A stretch of 64,000 nucleotides of DNA from Melioribacter roseus (GCA_020726285.1 DYSW01000002.1:93980-157979); one strand, 5' to 3'; shown: positions 18,820-28,152, counted from the first letter of the stretch. Numbers and translations are program-made. The notes: generated from the letters alone by a model not told the origin.

Positions 18820-21098
18820 AAGAATATTTGAAGAAAAACAAAAATAAATTTATTAGCAAACCATTCATTATTTCTTCAGTTGGAATATTTTTGATTGTAG
18901 TATTTGTTTTTATTCAATATGTTATTTCAGAATTACCTTCAGTCGAACAATTGGAAAGTCCGGAACAAGAACTTTCTAGCAATGTTTTTAGTGAAGATGG
19001 AAAAATTATCGGTCAATTTTTCATTCAAAACCGAGTTGAAACAGAACTCGATTCTATTCCACCAATAGTAATTCAAGCACTAATTGCTACTGAAGACAGA
19101 AAATTCTATGATCATTGGGGAGTTGATGCTCAAAGATTTGTTCAAGCAATGATAAAAAGTCTATTCCTTGGTAAAAAAGAAGGTGGAAGTACAGTAACTC
19201 AACAACTTGCAAAAAATTTATATTCATTCAAAACTTCCGATGAATCTTTGTTTGAAACTGGAATTCGAAAAATAAGAGAATGGATAACCGCTGTACAAAT
19301 TGAAAAAAACTATACAAAACACGAAATTCTTGCAATGTATTTTAACAACTCATATTTTGGCAATGGTGCATACGGAATTGAAATGGCATCTGCAGCTTAT
19401 TTCAACAAAAAGCCAATGGAATTAAACATTCCCGAAGCTGCATTGCTAATTGCTCAATTGAAATCACCCGCATATTATAATCCTGTAACCCATTTTGAAG
19501 CAGCAACCAACAGAAGAAATCTTATTCTGCATAATATGTTCGTTGTTGATTTTATTACAGAGGCTGAGTACGAACGATTTATAAAGCAGCCAATTAAAAT
19601 CTCGATGGAAAAAATTAAACGAGGTTTTAAAAGCGAATTTGCACCTCATTTTGTTGAATTGATTCGACAAAATGTTTCAAAATTAGCCAAATCCAACGAT
19701 TTGAATTTATATAAAGATGGATTAAATATTCACACAACTTTAGATAGCAAAATGCAACAATTTGCTCGAGAAGCAGTTGATGAACATTTAAATGAATTTC
19801 AGAAACAATTTGATAAAAGTTGGAATTGGAAATATCACCAAGAATTATACAATACAATTTTAGATGAAGAAATAAAAAAAACGTCTGAATATCGTTCTGG
19901 AAAGAATAAACAAGAGAAGACAAAAATTTATCATTCATTAAAGAACAATAAAAATTTTGTTGATTCATTATTGCGGCAAAAAACAAAAATTCAAGTATCT
20001 TTGATTGCAATTGACCAACGAACTGGGAAAATTAAAGCATTAATTGGTGGAAGAGATAACAACGATTATTACGGATTAAATCGTGCAACACAAATAAAAC
20101 GACATCCAGGCTCAAGTTTTAAACCAATAATTTATGCTACCGCAATCGAGAATGGTTTATATCCAGCCTACCCTATTCTTAATCAAAAATTCGATTATAA
20201 CGGTTGGTCGCCAAGTAATTATTCAAATGATGTCGGTGGATTTATGACTTTACGCGACGGTTTGAAATTATCTAAAAATATTGTTGCCGCTCGACTTATA
20301 GTTGAAGGACATGTGGAACTTTGGCAAATTGGAAACCTTGCAAGAAGATTAGGAATTACGAGCAAATTGGAACTTTATCCTGCTATTTCACTCGGAGCAA
20401 CTGAAGTTACGCCGCTCGAAATGGTGAATGTATTCTCAACTTTTGCTAATCACGGAATTTATGTTGAACCATTTTCAATTGATAGAGTAACAGATAAAAA
20501 TGGAATTATACTTACACAAAACTCTCCCAAAACTCGCGAAGCACTTTCAGAAACAAATAATTACATAATTACAAATATGTTGGAATCGGTTATTGAGAGT
20601 GGTACTGGTGCTGGAATTAGAAGTAAATTTCAGTTTTTTGAAACTTCTGCAGGCAAAACCGGAACTACACAAAATTGGGCTGATGCATGGTTTATTGGAT
20701 TTACAAAAGATATTGTTGCTGGTGTTTGGGTTGGTTTTGACGACCACCGAATTACTCTTGAAGTTGTTCGAGGAGATGGTGCAAAATCAGCGTTACCGAT
20801 TTGGGCTTTATTTATGAAAAAACTCTATAATGAATTCAAATTCACAAATAGCGGTTCAAACTTTGTTATGCCTTCAAATGGTTCAGTAATTTATGCTGAT
20901 TTTTGCATAGAATCTATTTATGAATATGGAAATCCAAAATTAAGCTCTGGTGATTGTACACAAGGAGTAATTACTGATTTAATAAAGGCTGTTGATTTAC
21001 CGCAACCTTTTAATGCTGCTGAAGATACAGAAGTAAAAATTGATCCTAATTTATTACCAAAAAACAAGGAAAGTTCTGATAATCCAGAAGATAATTGA
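18816..21098 (+). CDS. Class A penicillin-binding protein (PBP1A type)
   Basis: A 760-residue bifunctional peptidoglycan synthase. One N-terminal membrane anchor (about 14-36) precedes a GT51 glycosyltransferase domain with catalytic E93 in IATEDRKFYDHWG and the EGGSTVTQQLAKNLY motif. The transpeptidase domain has SSFK (S433), SKN (LSKNIVAARL) and KTGTTQNWADAW. The C-terminal tail is hydrophilic. It is translationally coupled to the LpxH-like gene, pairing outer-membrane and wall synthesis. No regulatory signal was seen inside the pair. Confidence 0.93.
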   Translation: MKEYLKKNKNKFISKPFIISSVGIFLIVVFVFIQYVISELPSVEQLESPEQELSSNVFSEDGKIIGQFFIQNRVETELDSIPPIVIQALIATEDRKFYDHWGVDAQRFVQAMIKSLFLGKKEGGSTVTQQLAKNLYSFKTSDESLFETGIRKIREWITAVQIEKNYTKHEILAMYFNNSYFGNGAYGIEMASAAYFNKKPMELNIPEAALLIAQLKSPAYYNPVTHFEAATNRRNLILHNMFVVDFITEAEYERFIKQPIKISMEKIKRGFKSEFAPHFVELIRQNVSKLAKSNDLNLYKDGLNIHTTLDSKMQQFAREAVDEHLNEFQKQFDKSWNWKYHQELYNTILDEEIKKTSEYRSGKNKQEKTKIYHSLKNNKNFVDSLLRQKTKIQVSLIAIDQRTGKIKALIGGRDNNDYYGLNRATQIKRHPGSSFKPIIYATAIENGLYPAYPILNQKFDYNGWSPSNYSNDVGGFMTLRDGLKLSKNIVAARLIVEGHVELWQIGNLARRLGITSKLELYPAISLGATEVTPLEMVNVFSTFANHGIYVEPFSIDRVTDKNGIILTQNSPKTREALSETNNYIITNMLESVIESGTGAGIRSKFQFFETSAGKTGTTQNWADAWFIGFTKDIVAGVWVGFDDHRITLEVVRGDGAKSALPIWALFMKKLYNEFKFTNSGSNFVMPSNGSVIYADFCIESIYEYGNPKLSSGDCTQGVITDLIKAVDLPQPFNAAEDTEVKIDPNLLPKNKESSDNPEDN

Positions 21099-21125
21099 TT
21101 GTTGAACAGATTGACAAATTATAAA

Positions 21126-21156
21126 ATTGCAGTATTCTTTAGAAAAATACTGCAAT
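21126..21156 (-). terminator. Terminator at the end of the CdaA/ParAB operon
   Basis: Eleven-base perfect stem (ATTGCAGTATT with AATACTGCAAT), 9-base loop. On the minus strand it is followed by TTTATAATTTG. One arm lies in the last codons of the Yip1-family gene. Confidence 0.65.
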
Positions 21157-21846
21157 AGAAAAAACTATAATCAAATAAAAAAATAAATTGATTAATACCG
21201 CCCATAATTTTGATTTAAGTAAAAATAATTGACTTCTGAAGAATAAAACCATGCTCCAAAGTAGAAATAATCCTTCAAAACTTAGAATAAAGTAAGCTGG
21301 AAATGGTTTAATGTTCCAAGGTAATGGATTGAATGTAAACCAAAACTCGCCAAATAAACCTAATTTAACTAATAGAAGTAAGAAGAAAGATAAAATCCAA
21401 GGCGTAAAGGAATAAATTATTAAAGCCAAATTATCCTTTATTCTTGTATAATAATTAAATATGAGCAATAAGTGTTTACTTGCGATTGCCCAAATCAGAA
21501 TAGAAAATAACATTATTCCCAAAACTGAGCCGTAGAATTTCAAATAATTATCTGTTAATTCAGTCTGATAATTTATGAAGTTGAAAAATATTGAAATCCA
21601 TGAAAATAATGCCCAAGTAAAAATCGGTAAAATTGCCCAAATACCGTTCTTTTTCCGTGTGAAAATAATATCTCTTATAGTTCTATTCGGCTCTACAAAA
21701 AGCGACCAAATTGTTTTCCAAATATCTATTGTGTTAATTCTATCTCGAATAAATGCTCCGCAATTTGAACAAACTTCAGCATAAATTGGATTTTTTTCAG
21801 AACAATTAGGGCAATTACATGAATTATTAACTTTTTCATATTTCAC
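21139..21846 (-). CDS. Yip1-family membrane protein with N-terminal zinc ribbon
   Basis: A 235-residue integral membrane protein. The N-terminus has a zinc ribbon with two CxxC pairs (NCPNCSEKNP, VCSNCGAF), followed by WKTIWSLFVEPNRTIRDII and about five hydrophobic helices from residue 70 to the end, the layout of Yip1-domain proteins in bacteria. Function is not known for this group. It is the last gene of the operon that contains parAB, overlapping the DUF5683 gene by 4 bases. Confidence 0.68.
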   Translation of the reverse strand: MKYEKVNNSCNCPNCSEKNPIYAEVCSNCGAFIRDRINTIDIWKTIWSLFVEPNRTIRDIIFTRKKNGIWAILPIFTWALFSWISIFFNFINYQTELTDNYLKFYGSVLGIMLFSILIWAIASKHLLLIFNYYTRIKDNLALIIYSFTPWILSFFLLLLVKLGLFGEFWFTFNPLPWNIKPFPAYFILSFEGLFLLWSMVLFFRSQLFLLKSKLWAVLINLFFYLIIVFSIAVFF

Positions 21847-22346
21847 AATTTCACTCGCAAGTTGATTACAGTTGATTTTGTTTGATAATCACTTGTTACG
21901 TACGAAAAATCAAATAGATGTGCATCAACATAAGCATCTACAATATTTAACAAATATGTTAATCCCATAAATAAAGCGTACATATCCCTTTGATCTCGAT
22001 AAAATTCTCGAGACTGAAAATCGGAATAATCTTTCGAAGTTTGATATAAATCATCATATTTATTGAATTCTGTGTTGTTTAAAACCCAACTTGAAATAAA
22101 AATTGCAGAAGTTCCCCAAATGACAGGAATTTTAAGATAAGATTCATTGTAATATTGTCCCCAACCTGGTAAAATTGCACTTCGTAACATTGCGGAAGTT
22201 GGATTTTTCTTCATTTCGAATGGAGTTTGGTCGGTAATTTCAAAATTCTTTTGCTCAACTTTTGCTGAATCTGTAACAATTTGGGCGGAATTAGTTGTAA
22301 AAAGAATAAGAACAAATGAGATTAAATTAATGTAAAATCTTGTCAT
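21843..22346 (-). CDS. DUF5683 domain protein
   Basis: A 167-residue exported or membrane protein with an N-terminal signal peptide (about 1-21). The domain begins with SAMLRSAILPGWGQYYNESY, the hallmark of DUF5683, and has a second hydrophobic region (LFMGLTYLLNIVDAYVDAHL). This family regularly follows parB in Bacteroidota, which suggests an envelope role tied to chromosome segregation or cell growth, but the role is not established. It overlaps parB by 4 bases. Confidence 0.8.
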   Translation of the reverse strand: MTRFYINLISFVLILFTTNSAQIVTDSAKVEQKNFEITDQTPFEMKKNPTSAMLRSAILPGWGQYYNESYLKIPVIWGTSAIFISSWVLNNTEFNKYDDLYQTSKDYSDFQSREFYRDQRDMYALFMGLTYLLNIVDAYVDAHLFDFSYVTSDYQTKSTVINLRVKL

Positions 22347-23284
22347 TTTAATAATTCAAACAATTCAAAAAGTCTATCCAATTCTTCATTTGAATAAAAA
22401 TCAATTTCAATTGAGCCTGAACCATCTTTTTTCTGCTTGCAACTAACTTTTGTGGCAAAAATTGAACGTAATTTCCCTTCCAAATCTTCGCGTGCAATAA
22501 TGTCTCTTTCTGAAATTTCCAACCTATCAATTCCATTTTTTTTAGGTTTACTTTTTTCTTCAGAAAGTTCTCTTACTAATTTTTCGACTTGGCGTACAGA
22601 TAGATTATTTCGCTTAATTTTATTAAAAATTGACAATCTATCTTCTTCGTTTGGAATGTTAATTAAAGCTCTTGCGTGCCCAAAAGTGATTTCATTCTGC
22701 AAAATGCTATCTTGAATAATTTGCGGAAGTTTGAGTAATCTGATTGAATTTGTTACTGCTGAACGAGTTTTTCCAACTTTTTGTGCAATTTCTTCTTGAG
22801 ATAAATTACATTCTGTTACTAATCTTTGATATGCTTTTGCAACTTCTAATGCATTTAATTCTTCTCTTTGGATATTTTCAATTAATGCAAGTGCTAACAT
22901 TCCTTCGATAGTATCAACTTTAATAATGTATGCGGGAATATCCTTAAATCCGATTTCCTTACAAGCTCTAAATCTTCTTTCTCCCGAAATTAATTCGTAA
23001 TTACCTTCTTTTCTTCGAACAGTTATCGGTTGAATTAATCCATTTTCCAAAATTGAATTTTTCAGCTCATTTAATGCTTCGGGTTCAAACTCGGTTCGCG
23101 GTTGATATTGATTTGGAACAATTTTGTAAATTGGGATTTTTGCAAGAATGTCAAAATCTTTACCGTTATCATTCCCAATTTCCTTATTTGAAATTGTTAG
23201 CGGTTCTTCAATTCCCTCTTTTGCTTTCGGATTTATTAAAGCATCAAGTCCTCGTCCCAACTTAATATTTGATTTATTCAACAT
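22343..23284 (-). CDS. parB: ParB chromosome-partitioning protein
   Basis: A CTPase/clamp-type DNA-binding partition protein of 313 residues. It begins with KLGRGLDALI, the ParA-interacting N-terminus. The ParB/Srx domain has PNQYQPRT and ELISGERRFRACKEIG; the helix-turn-helix is LSQEEIAQKVGKTRSAVTNS; a C-terminal dimerisation segment ends the protein. The frame extends 36 codons upstream into parA, but the ATG at 23284, 11 bases inside the parA end, gives the family N-terminus. No convincing parS palindrome was found in the window. Confidence 0.93.
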   Translation of the reverse strand: MLNKSNIKLGRGLDALINPKAKEGIEEPLTISNKEIGNDNGKDFDILAKIPIYKIVPNQYQPRTEFEPEALNELKNSILENGLIQPITVRRKEGNYELISGERRFRACKEIGFKDIPAYIIKVDTIEGMLALALIENIQREELNALEVAKAYQRLVTECNLSQEEIAQKVGKTRSAVTNSIRLLKLPQIIQDSILQNEITFGHARALINIPNEEDRLSIFNKIKRNNLSVRQVEKLVRELSEEKSKPKKNGIDRLEISERDIIAREDLEGKLRSIFATKVSCKQKKDGSGSIEIDFYSNEELDRLFELFELLK

Positions 23285-24059
23285 CTTGAAATTCCTCTTT
23301 ATTCCTATTATTATTAATGAATTCTGTTGCCAATGCAATATAATTTTGCGAACCTGAAGAAGTTGCATCATACAACATAACTGGCTTTTCAAAACTTGGG
23401 GCTTCAGAAAGTCTTACGTTTCGATGAATAATCGTTTTGAACACGCGTTTTCCGAAGTATTTTACTACTTCTTCAGCAACTTGTTGCGAAAGTTTTAGCC
23501 TTTGGTCGTACATTGTTAATAAAACACCTTCAATAAATAAATCTTTATTGAAATTTTTCTTAACGATATTTATTGTGTTTAATAACTGTCCCAAACCTTC
23601 CAAGGCAAAATATTCTGTTTGAACTGGTACAATCACAGAATCTGAAGCTGTTAGTGCATTCAGAGTAAGTAAACCAAGCGAAGGTGGACAATCAATAAAT
23701 ATAAAATCGTATGAATCTTTAACAGAATCTATGAATTGTTTAAGAAAATATTCTCGATTATCAATTCCAACCATTTCAATTTCTGCTCCAACAAGATTAA
23801 TACTTGCGGGAATCAAATCAAGAAATGTTAAATATGTTTTTTGAATTACTTCATTTTTTTCAGCTAAACCACTTATTGCTTCATAAATCGATTTTTCAAC
23901 ATTATGAAAACCAAAGCCTGAAGATGAATTTGCTTGCGGGTCAATATCAATAAGCAAAGTTTTTTTTTCTAATGCTGAAACTGAAGCGGATAAATTGATT
24001 GAAGTTGTTGTTTTTCCAACTCCACCTTTTTGATTTGTGATAGCTATTACTTTTCCCAT
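23274..24059 (-). CDS. parA: ParA chromosome-partitioning ATPase
   Basis: A 261-residue Walker-type ATPase that moves ParB-parS complexes. The deviant P-loop NQKGGVGKTTTS opens the protein (signature lysine K11), followed by LLIDIDPQANSSSGFG, FIFIDCPPSLGLLTLNA and VPVQTEYFALEG. It lacks an N-terminal helix-turn-helix, so it is the chromosomal (Soj) type. The gene lies between a UPF0173 hydrolase (13-base overlap) and parB (11-base overlap), well away from any plasmid functions. Confidence 0.94.
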   Translation of the reverse strand: MGKVIAITNQKGGVGKTTTSINLSASVSALEKKTLLIDIDPQANSSSGFGFHNVEKSIYEAISGLAEKNEVIQKTYLTFLDLIPASINLVGAEIEMVGIDNREYFLKQFIDSVKDSYDFIFIDCPPSLGLLTLNALTASDSVIVPVQTEYFALEGLGQLLNTINIVKKNFNKDLFIEGVLLTMYDQRLKLSQQVAEEVVKYFGKRVFKTIIHRNVRLSEAPSFEKPVMLYDATSSGSQNYIALATEFINNNRNKEEFQDVE

Positions 24060-24742
24060 AAAGCCTGCAATTGTATTTCTTCTCCAAAATTTAAGACTTT
24101 GGCGTAATAACCATTTTCTTCTACTTTGGATTTGAAAGTTTGTGGATCTGAATTAATTACTGAAAATGTATTATAATGAATTGGAATTACGCATTTAGGA
24201 TTTACAAATTCAACCGATTTCACGGCATCTTCAATTCCCATCGTAAAATTATCGCCAATTGGAGCAAACATATAATCAATTTTATTCATTTCACCTATTA
24301 ATTTCATGTCATAAAATAAGGCTGTATCGCCTGTGTGATAAATCGTAATTCCATCAATCGTAAGTAAAATTCCAGCAGGTTCGCCAGCATAATAACCTTC
24401 TGGCGTACTTGAACCGTGATGAGCAATTGTAAATTTCACTTTACCAAATTCAAAATTGTAACTTCCGCCGATATGCATGTTATGAGCTTTTACACCTTTT
24501 CCAGATACGTAATTTGCAAGTTCGTTTACAGCAATTACAAGAGAATTGCTTTTCTGAGCAATTTTAATTGTATCGCCAAGATGATCGCCGTGTGCGTGTG
24601 TAAGAATTATGTAATCAGCAAATATTTCATTTGAAGTAACTGGTGATGTCGGGTTTCCATCAAGAAATGGGTCAATTAATATTATTTTATTTGAATTAGT
24701 TGTAATCTGAAAAGCGGAATGGGAAAAATATCGCAACTTCAT
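24047..24742 (-). CDS. UPF0173 metal-dependent hydrolase (MBL fold)
   Basis: A 231-residue metallo-beta-lactamase-fold protein of the YtkL/UPF0173 group. It starts MKLRYFSHSAFQI, has the metal motif LTHAHGDHLGD (H49, H51, D53, H54), then AHHGSSTPEG, YHTGDTALFYDM and CVIPIHYNTF, all ligand segments of the fold. Substrate is unknown. The ATG at 24742 is directly preceded by GGAGG; an 11-codon upstream extension has no such site. It overlaps parA, so partitioning proteins are translated together with it. Confidence 0.87.
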   Translation of the reverse strand: MKLRYFSHSAFQITTNSNKIILIDPFLDGNPTSPVTSNEIFADYIILTHAHGDHLGDTIKIAQKSNSLVIAVNELANYVSGKGVKAHNMHIGGSYNFEFGKVKFTIAHHGSSTPEGYYAGEPAGILLTIDGITIYHTGDTALFYDMKLIGEMNKIDYMFAPIGDNFTMGIEDAVKSVEFVNPKCVIPIHYNTFSVINSDPQTFKSKVEENGYYAKVLNFGEEIQLQALWEK

Positions 24743-24746
24743 ACTT

Positions 24747-24751
24747 CCTCC
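24747..24751 (-). promoter_or_regulatory. Ribosome-binding site deciding the UPF0173 start
   Basis: GGAGG on the minus strand lies 4 bases before ATG 24742 and is among the strongest Shine-Dalgarno matches in the window. It argues against the earlier in-frame ATG at 24775. Confidence 0.7.
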
Positions 24752-24775
24752 AATAAGTTTTATTTTGCGAAACAA

Positions 24776-25438
24776 TTATATGAATAACACTCTAATAAAT
24801 CCAATTATTGCTCGTATTGATTTCATTTTACTTTGGTTGTCGTTGTAGATTGTTGGAATATCAACAAAACCAATCAAGGCTTTTTGTCTGCCTGCTTTTA
24901 CAAGCATTTCGCTTTCAGCTTCAAATCCAGAAAATGTTGGTAAAATGTTCTGAAGAATTGATTTTCTGAAAATTCTGAAACCAGATTGGCTATCCAATAT
25001 TTTTGTTCCAATTTTTTTTGATAGTAAAAATGATGTTAAAAAATTACTCATTCTTCTGTGAATTGGCATTGTTTTAAGAGTGTGTAATCTATTTCCAATT
25101 ACAATATCATAGTCTGATATTTTTTGTACAAATTTAAGTATTTCGTTTGGTTGATGTTGTAAATCTCCATCCAAAGTTAAAATTAACTCAAATTCAGATT
25201 GAATTGCGTTTTCAAAACCTGTTCTTAACGCTTTCCCTTTCCCGAAATTGTATTTATGACTAATAATTTTTACGTTTGCCAAGTTTTGTATTTTTTCAAT
25301 TGAATTATCTGTACAACCATCATCAACCACTATTACTGTATTTACAAATTGAAGTGTTTCTTTTACAACTTGATAAATGTATTTTTCCTCATTATAGACA
25401 GGAATAATAGCACAAACTTTATTTTCTAATTTCTTCAA
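24776..25438 (-). CDS. Glycosyltransferase family 2 (polyprenyl-phosphate mannosyl/glucosyltransferase-like)
   Basis: A 220-residue GT-A fold enzyme. AIIPVYNEEKYI, VIVVDDGCTDNS and ILTLDGDLQHQPNEI are the nucleotide-sugar and metal-binding motifs; IGNRLHTLKTMP and SQSGFRIFRKSI match the dolichol/polyprenyl-phosphate sugar transferase group (DPM1-like). No membrane helices are visible. The start is a TTG that overlaps cdaA by 20 bases. Donor and acceptor cannot be determined; a role in supplying lipid-linked sugars to envelope glycosylation is the family's usual one. Confidence 0.82.
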   Translation of the reverse strand: MKKLENKVCAIIPVYNEEKYIYQVVKETLQFVNTVIVVDDGCTDNSIEKIQNLANVKIISHKYNFGKGKALRTGFENAIQSEFELILTLDGDLQHQPNEILKFVQKISDYDIVIGNRLHTLKTMPIHRRMSNFLTSFLLSKKIGTKILDSQSGFRIFRKSILQNILPTFSGFEAESEMLVKAGRQKALIGFVDIPTIYNDNQSKMKSIRAIIGFIRVLFI

Positions 25439-26240
25439 ATAACTGCTTAATTTTGGATGATTTTGTTAAATTCAATTTTTCAGTAAGCAATTTTCGTAAT
25501 TTATCTTTCGAAAGTCCACGAGTTAAATTGCCATTTTCAGCAACCGAAATACTTCCAGTTTCTTCAGAAACAACAAGCACAAGAACATCTGCTTGTTCAG
25601 TAACACCAAGTGCGGCTTTGTGTCGCATTCCCAATTGAACACCATCAACAATCGAAATATTTGAAAGTGGCAAGGTACATCTTGCAGCTTTTATTTGGTC
25701 GCCACCAATTACAACTGCTCCATCGTGCAAAGGCGAACGTGGAAAGAATATATTTTTGAGCAAATCTTTTGAAACAATTGCTTGAATAGATTGCCCTGTT
25801 TCGATAATTGCTTTTACTTCAACATCTTTTTCGAACACTATTAAAGCTCCGTGTTGAACTTGTGCCATCTCAAAAACTGATTGTGTGATTTCATCTGCCA
25901 AATTAACTTCATTTTTATTTTTCTGCGAGCTAAAAATCTGAAGTAAACTTGTTTTGCTTAAAGCAACTAAAAATCTTCTAATTTCTGGTTGAAATAGTAC
26001 AATGAATGCAAAAACCCAAATATCGGTAACAAGTCGTAAAATCCAAGTCATCGTTCTCATTCCAGAAACTTGAGCTACAAATGAGAGAGTAATAATAAAA
26101 ATTAAACCGCTAAATATTTGCGAGGCAACTGTTCCTTTTATCATTTTATATACTTGATAAATTATAAAAGAAACAAGCGAAATGTCAAACAAATCGATTA
26201 ATGTAATTGAAATAAAGCCAATTTTAATTATTTCAATCAT
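25419..26240 (-). CDS. cdaA: Diadenylate cyclase CdaA
   Basis: A 273-residue membrane-bound c-di-AMP synthase. Three N-terminal hydrophobic helices (about 10-85) precede the DAC domain with FPRSPLHDGAVVIGGDQI (DGA motif) and MRHKAALGVTEQADV (RHR-type motif, here RHK), then VSEETGSISVAENG. c-di-AMP controls potassium and turgor homeostasis. The partner CdaR and glmM of Firmicutes are not here; instead folP lies directly upstream with an 8-base overlap, an order also found in Bacteroidota. Confidence 0.92.
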   Translation of the reverse strand: MIEIIKIGFISITLIDLFDISLVSFIIYQVYKMIKGTVASQIFSGLIFIITLSFVAQVSGMRTMTWILRLVTDIWVFAFIVLFQPEIRRFLVALSKTSLLQIFSSQKNKNEVNLADEITQSVFEMAQVQHGALIVFEKDVEVKAIIETGQSIQAIVSKDLLKNIFFPRSPLHDGAVVIGGDQIKAARCTLPLSNISIVDGVQLGMRHKAALGVTEQADVLVLVVSEETGSISVAENGNLTRGLSKDKLRKLLTEKLNLTKSSKIKQLFEEIRK

Positions 26241-27378
26241 AAACAGAAGTAATATTTGGATATTTATAGAATTGGAATAACTTTTTCATTTCCGTAACAT
26301 TTTGAACGTTGTGAGTTCTGATAATTCTTGCTCCATTCAAAACCGCCATATATTCTGAAATTGAAGTTGCATTTTCTCGCGAATTCACATCAAGATTCAA
26401 AGATTTTCCCAAAAAGGATTTCTTTGATAAACCAACCATTATTGGCTTTCCTAATGTTTTGAATTCATCTAACCTTTCTATCAATTTGAAATTATCAGAG
26501 ACACGTTTTCCAAAACCAATTCCCGGGTCAATAATAATTTTCTCTATTTCCAACTCGTTGAGTAAATCCAATTTTCTTGCTAAGAAATTATATATTTCAC
26601 TAACTGGTTCATCATAAAATGGATTATCCTGCATATTTTGTGGATTTCCGTTAATATGCATTAGAACATAAGTTGCATTAAAATTGTAAACAACCTCCAA
26701 AATTCTTTCATCAACCGAAAAAGCACTAACGTCATTTACAATTGTTGCGCCAGCTTGCAAAGCAGCGTGTGCGACTTCGGCTTTTGTTGTATCAATTGAA
26801 ATTGGAATATTTTTTTCCATTCTATGAATTGCTTCAATTACTGGAATTACACGCTTAATTTCTTCATCAATACTCACTTTTTCGGCACCGGGACGTGAAG
26901 ATTCGCCACCAATATCAATAATGTCTGCACCTAAATTTATCATTTCAATTGCGTGTTCAATTGCTTTTGAATGGCTTAAATATTTCCCACCATCTGAAAA
27001 AGAATCGGGTGTTACATTCAAAATTCCCATTGTTAAAGGATATGTCAATTCATATTTTACGTTGTTCAGAATCAAGAATTTATTCTCAAAATTAAAATAA
27101 TTATCAATTTGTCTGATAATTTGAACTGACAATTCTGGATTTTCAACTGAAATTCCATTTGCAAAATCATTCAATTCTTCAATTCTACCTGGAATTAGTA
27201 ATTTATCTTCAACTTGAAAAATCTGAAAATCGTAAAATGAAGTAAAATATGTTTCATTGCAATTAGTCAGAAGAATTGCAAAAATCCCGCTTTGATTGTA
27301 AGAATTATTTAATCCAAAATATTTTGAGAAAAATTCCCAAGCTGATTGTTTTGTTAGATTTAGTAATTGAACTTGCAT
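26233..27378 (-). CDS. folP: Dihydropteroate synthase with N-terminal extension
   Basis: Folate-pathway enzyme joining 6-hydroxymethyl-dihydropterin diphosphate to p-aminobenzoate. The TIM-barrel core starts near residue 112 with MGILNVTPDSFSDGGKY, followed by GADIIDIGGESSRPGA, ISIDTTKAEVAHAAL, INDVSA-type VNDVSAFS, IIDPGIGFGKRVSDN and LIGLSKKSFLG-like VGLSKKSFLGK. The protein is 381 residues against about 270 for usual enzymes; the first 110 residues form an extra region also seen, as a long form, in some other phyla. It overlaps cdaA by 8 bases. Confidence 0.92.
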   Translation of the reverse strand: MQVQLLNLTKQSAWEFFSKYFGLNNSYNQSGIFAILLTNCNETYFTSFYDFQIFQVEDKLLIPGRIEELNDFANGISVENPELSVQIIRQIDNYFNFENKFLILNNVKYELTYPLTMGILNVTPDSFSDGGKYLSHSKAIEHAIEMINLGADIIDIGGESSRPGAEKVSIDEEIKRVIPVIEAIHRMEKNIPISIDTTKAEVAHAALQAGATIVNDVSAFSVDERILEVVYNFNATYVLMHINGNPQNMQDNPFYDEPVSEIYNFLARKLDLLNELEIEKIIIDPGIGFGKRVSDNFKLIERLDEFKTLGKPIMVGLSKKSFLGKSLNLDVNSRENATSISEYMAVLNGARIIRTHNVQNVTEMKKLFQFYKYPNITSVYD

Positions 27379-27381
27379 AAT

Positions 27382-28152
27382 TTATTTTGTTATAACCAAA
27401 TTTACAGGATCACCAGAATTTAAAAGTGCATCTTCACTTGGATTTTGGTCAATTACTGTGTTTGGCAGTAGTTTGCTGGATTTTTGATAAGAAATTTCTC
27501 CAACAGAAAGATTACTGCTTTTCAGAATTGATTCTGCTTCTCGATAACTTTTTGCAATTAAACCAGGAACTCGCACCATTCCCAAACTTGGTCCAACGCT
27601 TATTTCTATATCAATGCGTGAACCTTTTTTAATCATCACGCCAGGATGATATGCTTGCGAAAGTACAGTGTTGCTGGGTAATTCCGATTCAGTTTGCACA
27701 ATTTCACCTACTTTAAATTGCAATCTTTCCAAAGTAATAGATGCATCGCGTAAAGTTCTACCTATAATATTGGGTACTTTTACTTGTAGTTCGCCACTAC
27801 TTACCCAATAATAAATGTGTCTGCCTTCTTTTACCGACTTTCCCGCTTCTGGTTTTTGCATTACAATCATATCTTTCGGTATTTTTTCGTCGTACTTTTC
27901 ACCTTGTTTTATTGGAATTAAATCTTGGTCTATAAGTATATCTATTGCTTGCGAACGAGATTTTCCAACAATATTAGGCACTTCAACTTCGGGTACGCTT
28001 ACCATCAAAGGCATAAAAATTGAATCTATAAAGATTATGATTCCAGTAAAAATGATGAGTACAATTGTACTCCACACTGATAATTTTATTATTGATTTTT
28101 TCATTGTGTTAATATATTGAATCAGATTTTTTTTTGACAAACTTATTTTCAT
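27382..28152 (-). CDS. PASTA-domain membrane protein
   Basis: A 256-residue protein with one membrane helix (about 26-48) and three extracytoplasmic PASTA repeats: EVPNIVGKSRSQAIDIL, KVPNIIGRTLRDASITLE and RVPGLIAKSYREAESIL. PASTA domains bind peptidoglycan fragments in PASTA kinases and some PBPs, but no kinase or transpeptidase domain is attached here. It is the first gene of the minus-strand operon leading to cdaA and parAB. ATG 28152 is used; ATG 28104 (MKKSIIKLSV) is an alternative, and neither has a clear ribosome-binding site. Confidence 0.85.
   Translation of the reverse strand: MKISLSKKNLIQYINTMKKSIIKLSVWSTIVLIIFTGIIIFIDSIFMPLMVSVPEVEVPNIVGKSRSQAIDILIDQDLIPIKQGEKYDEKIPKDMIVMQKPEAGKSVKEGRHIYYWVSSGELQVKVPNIIGRTLRDASITLERLQFKVGEIVQTESELPSNTVLSQAYHPGVMIKKGSRIDIEISVGPSLGMVRVPGLIAKSYREAESILKSSNLSVGEISYQKSSKLLPNTVIDQNPSEDALLNSGDPVNLVITK

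Noticed and set aside
23285..23392. 36-codon upstream extension of parB
   Set aside because: It lies wholly within parA in another frame, and the family N-terminus KLGRGLDALI follows the ATG at 23284.
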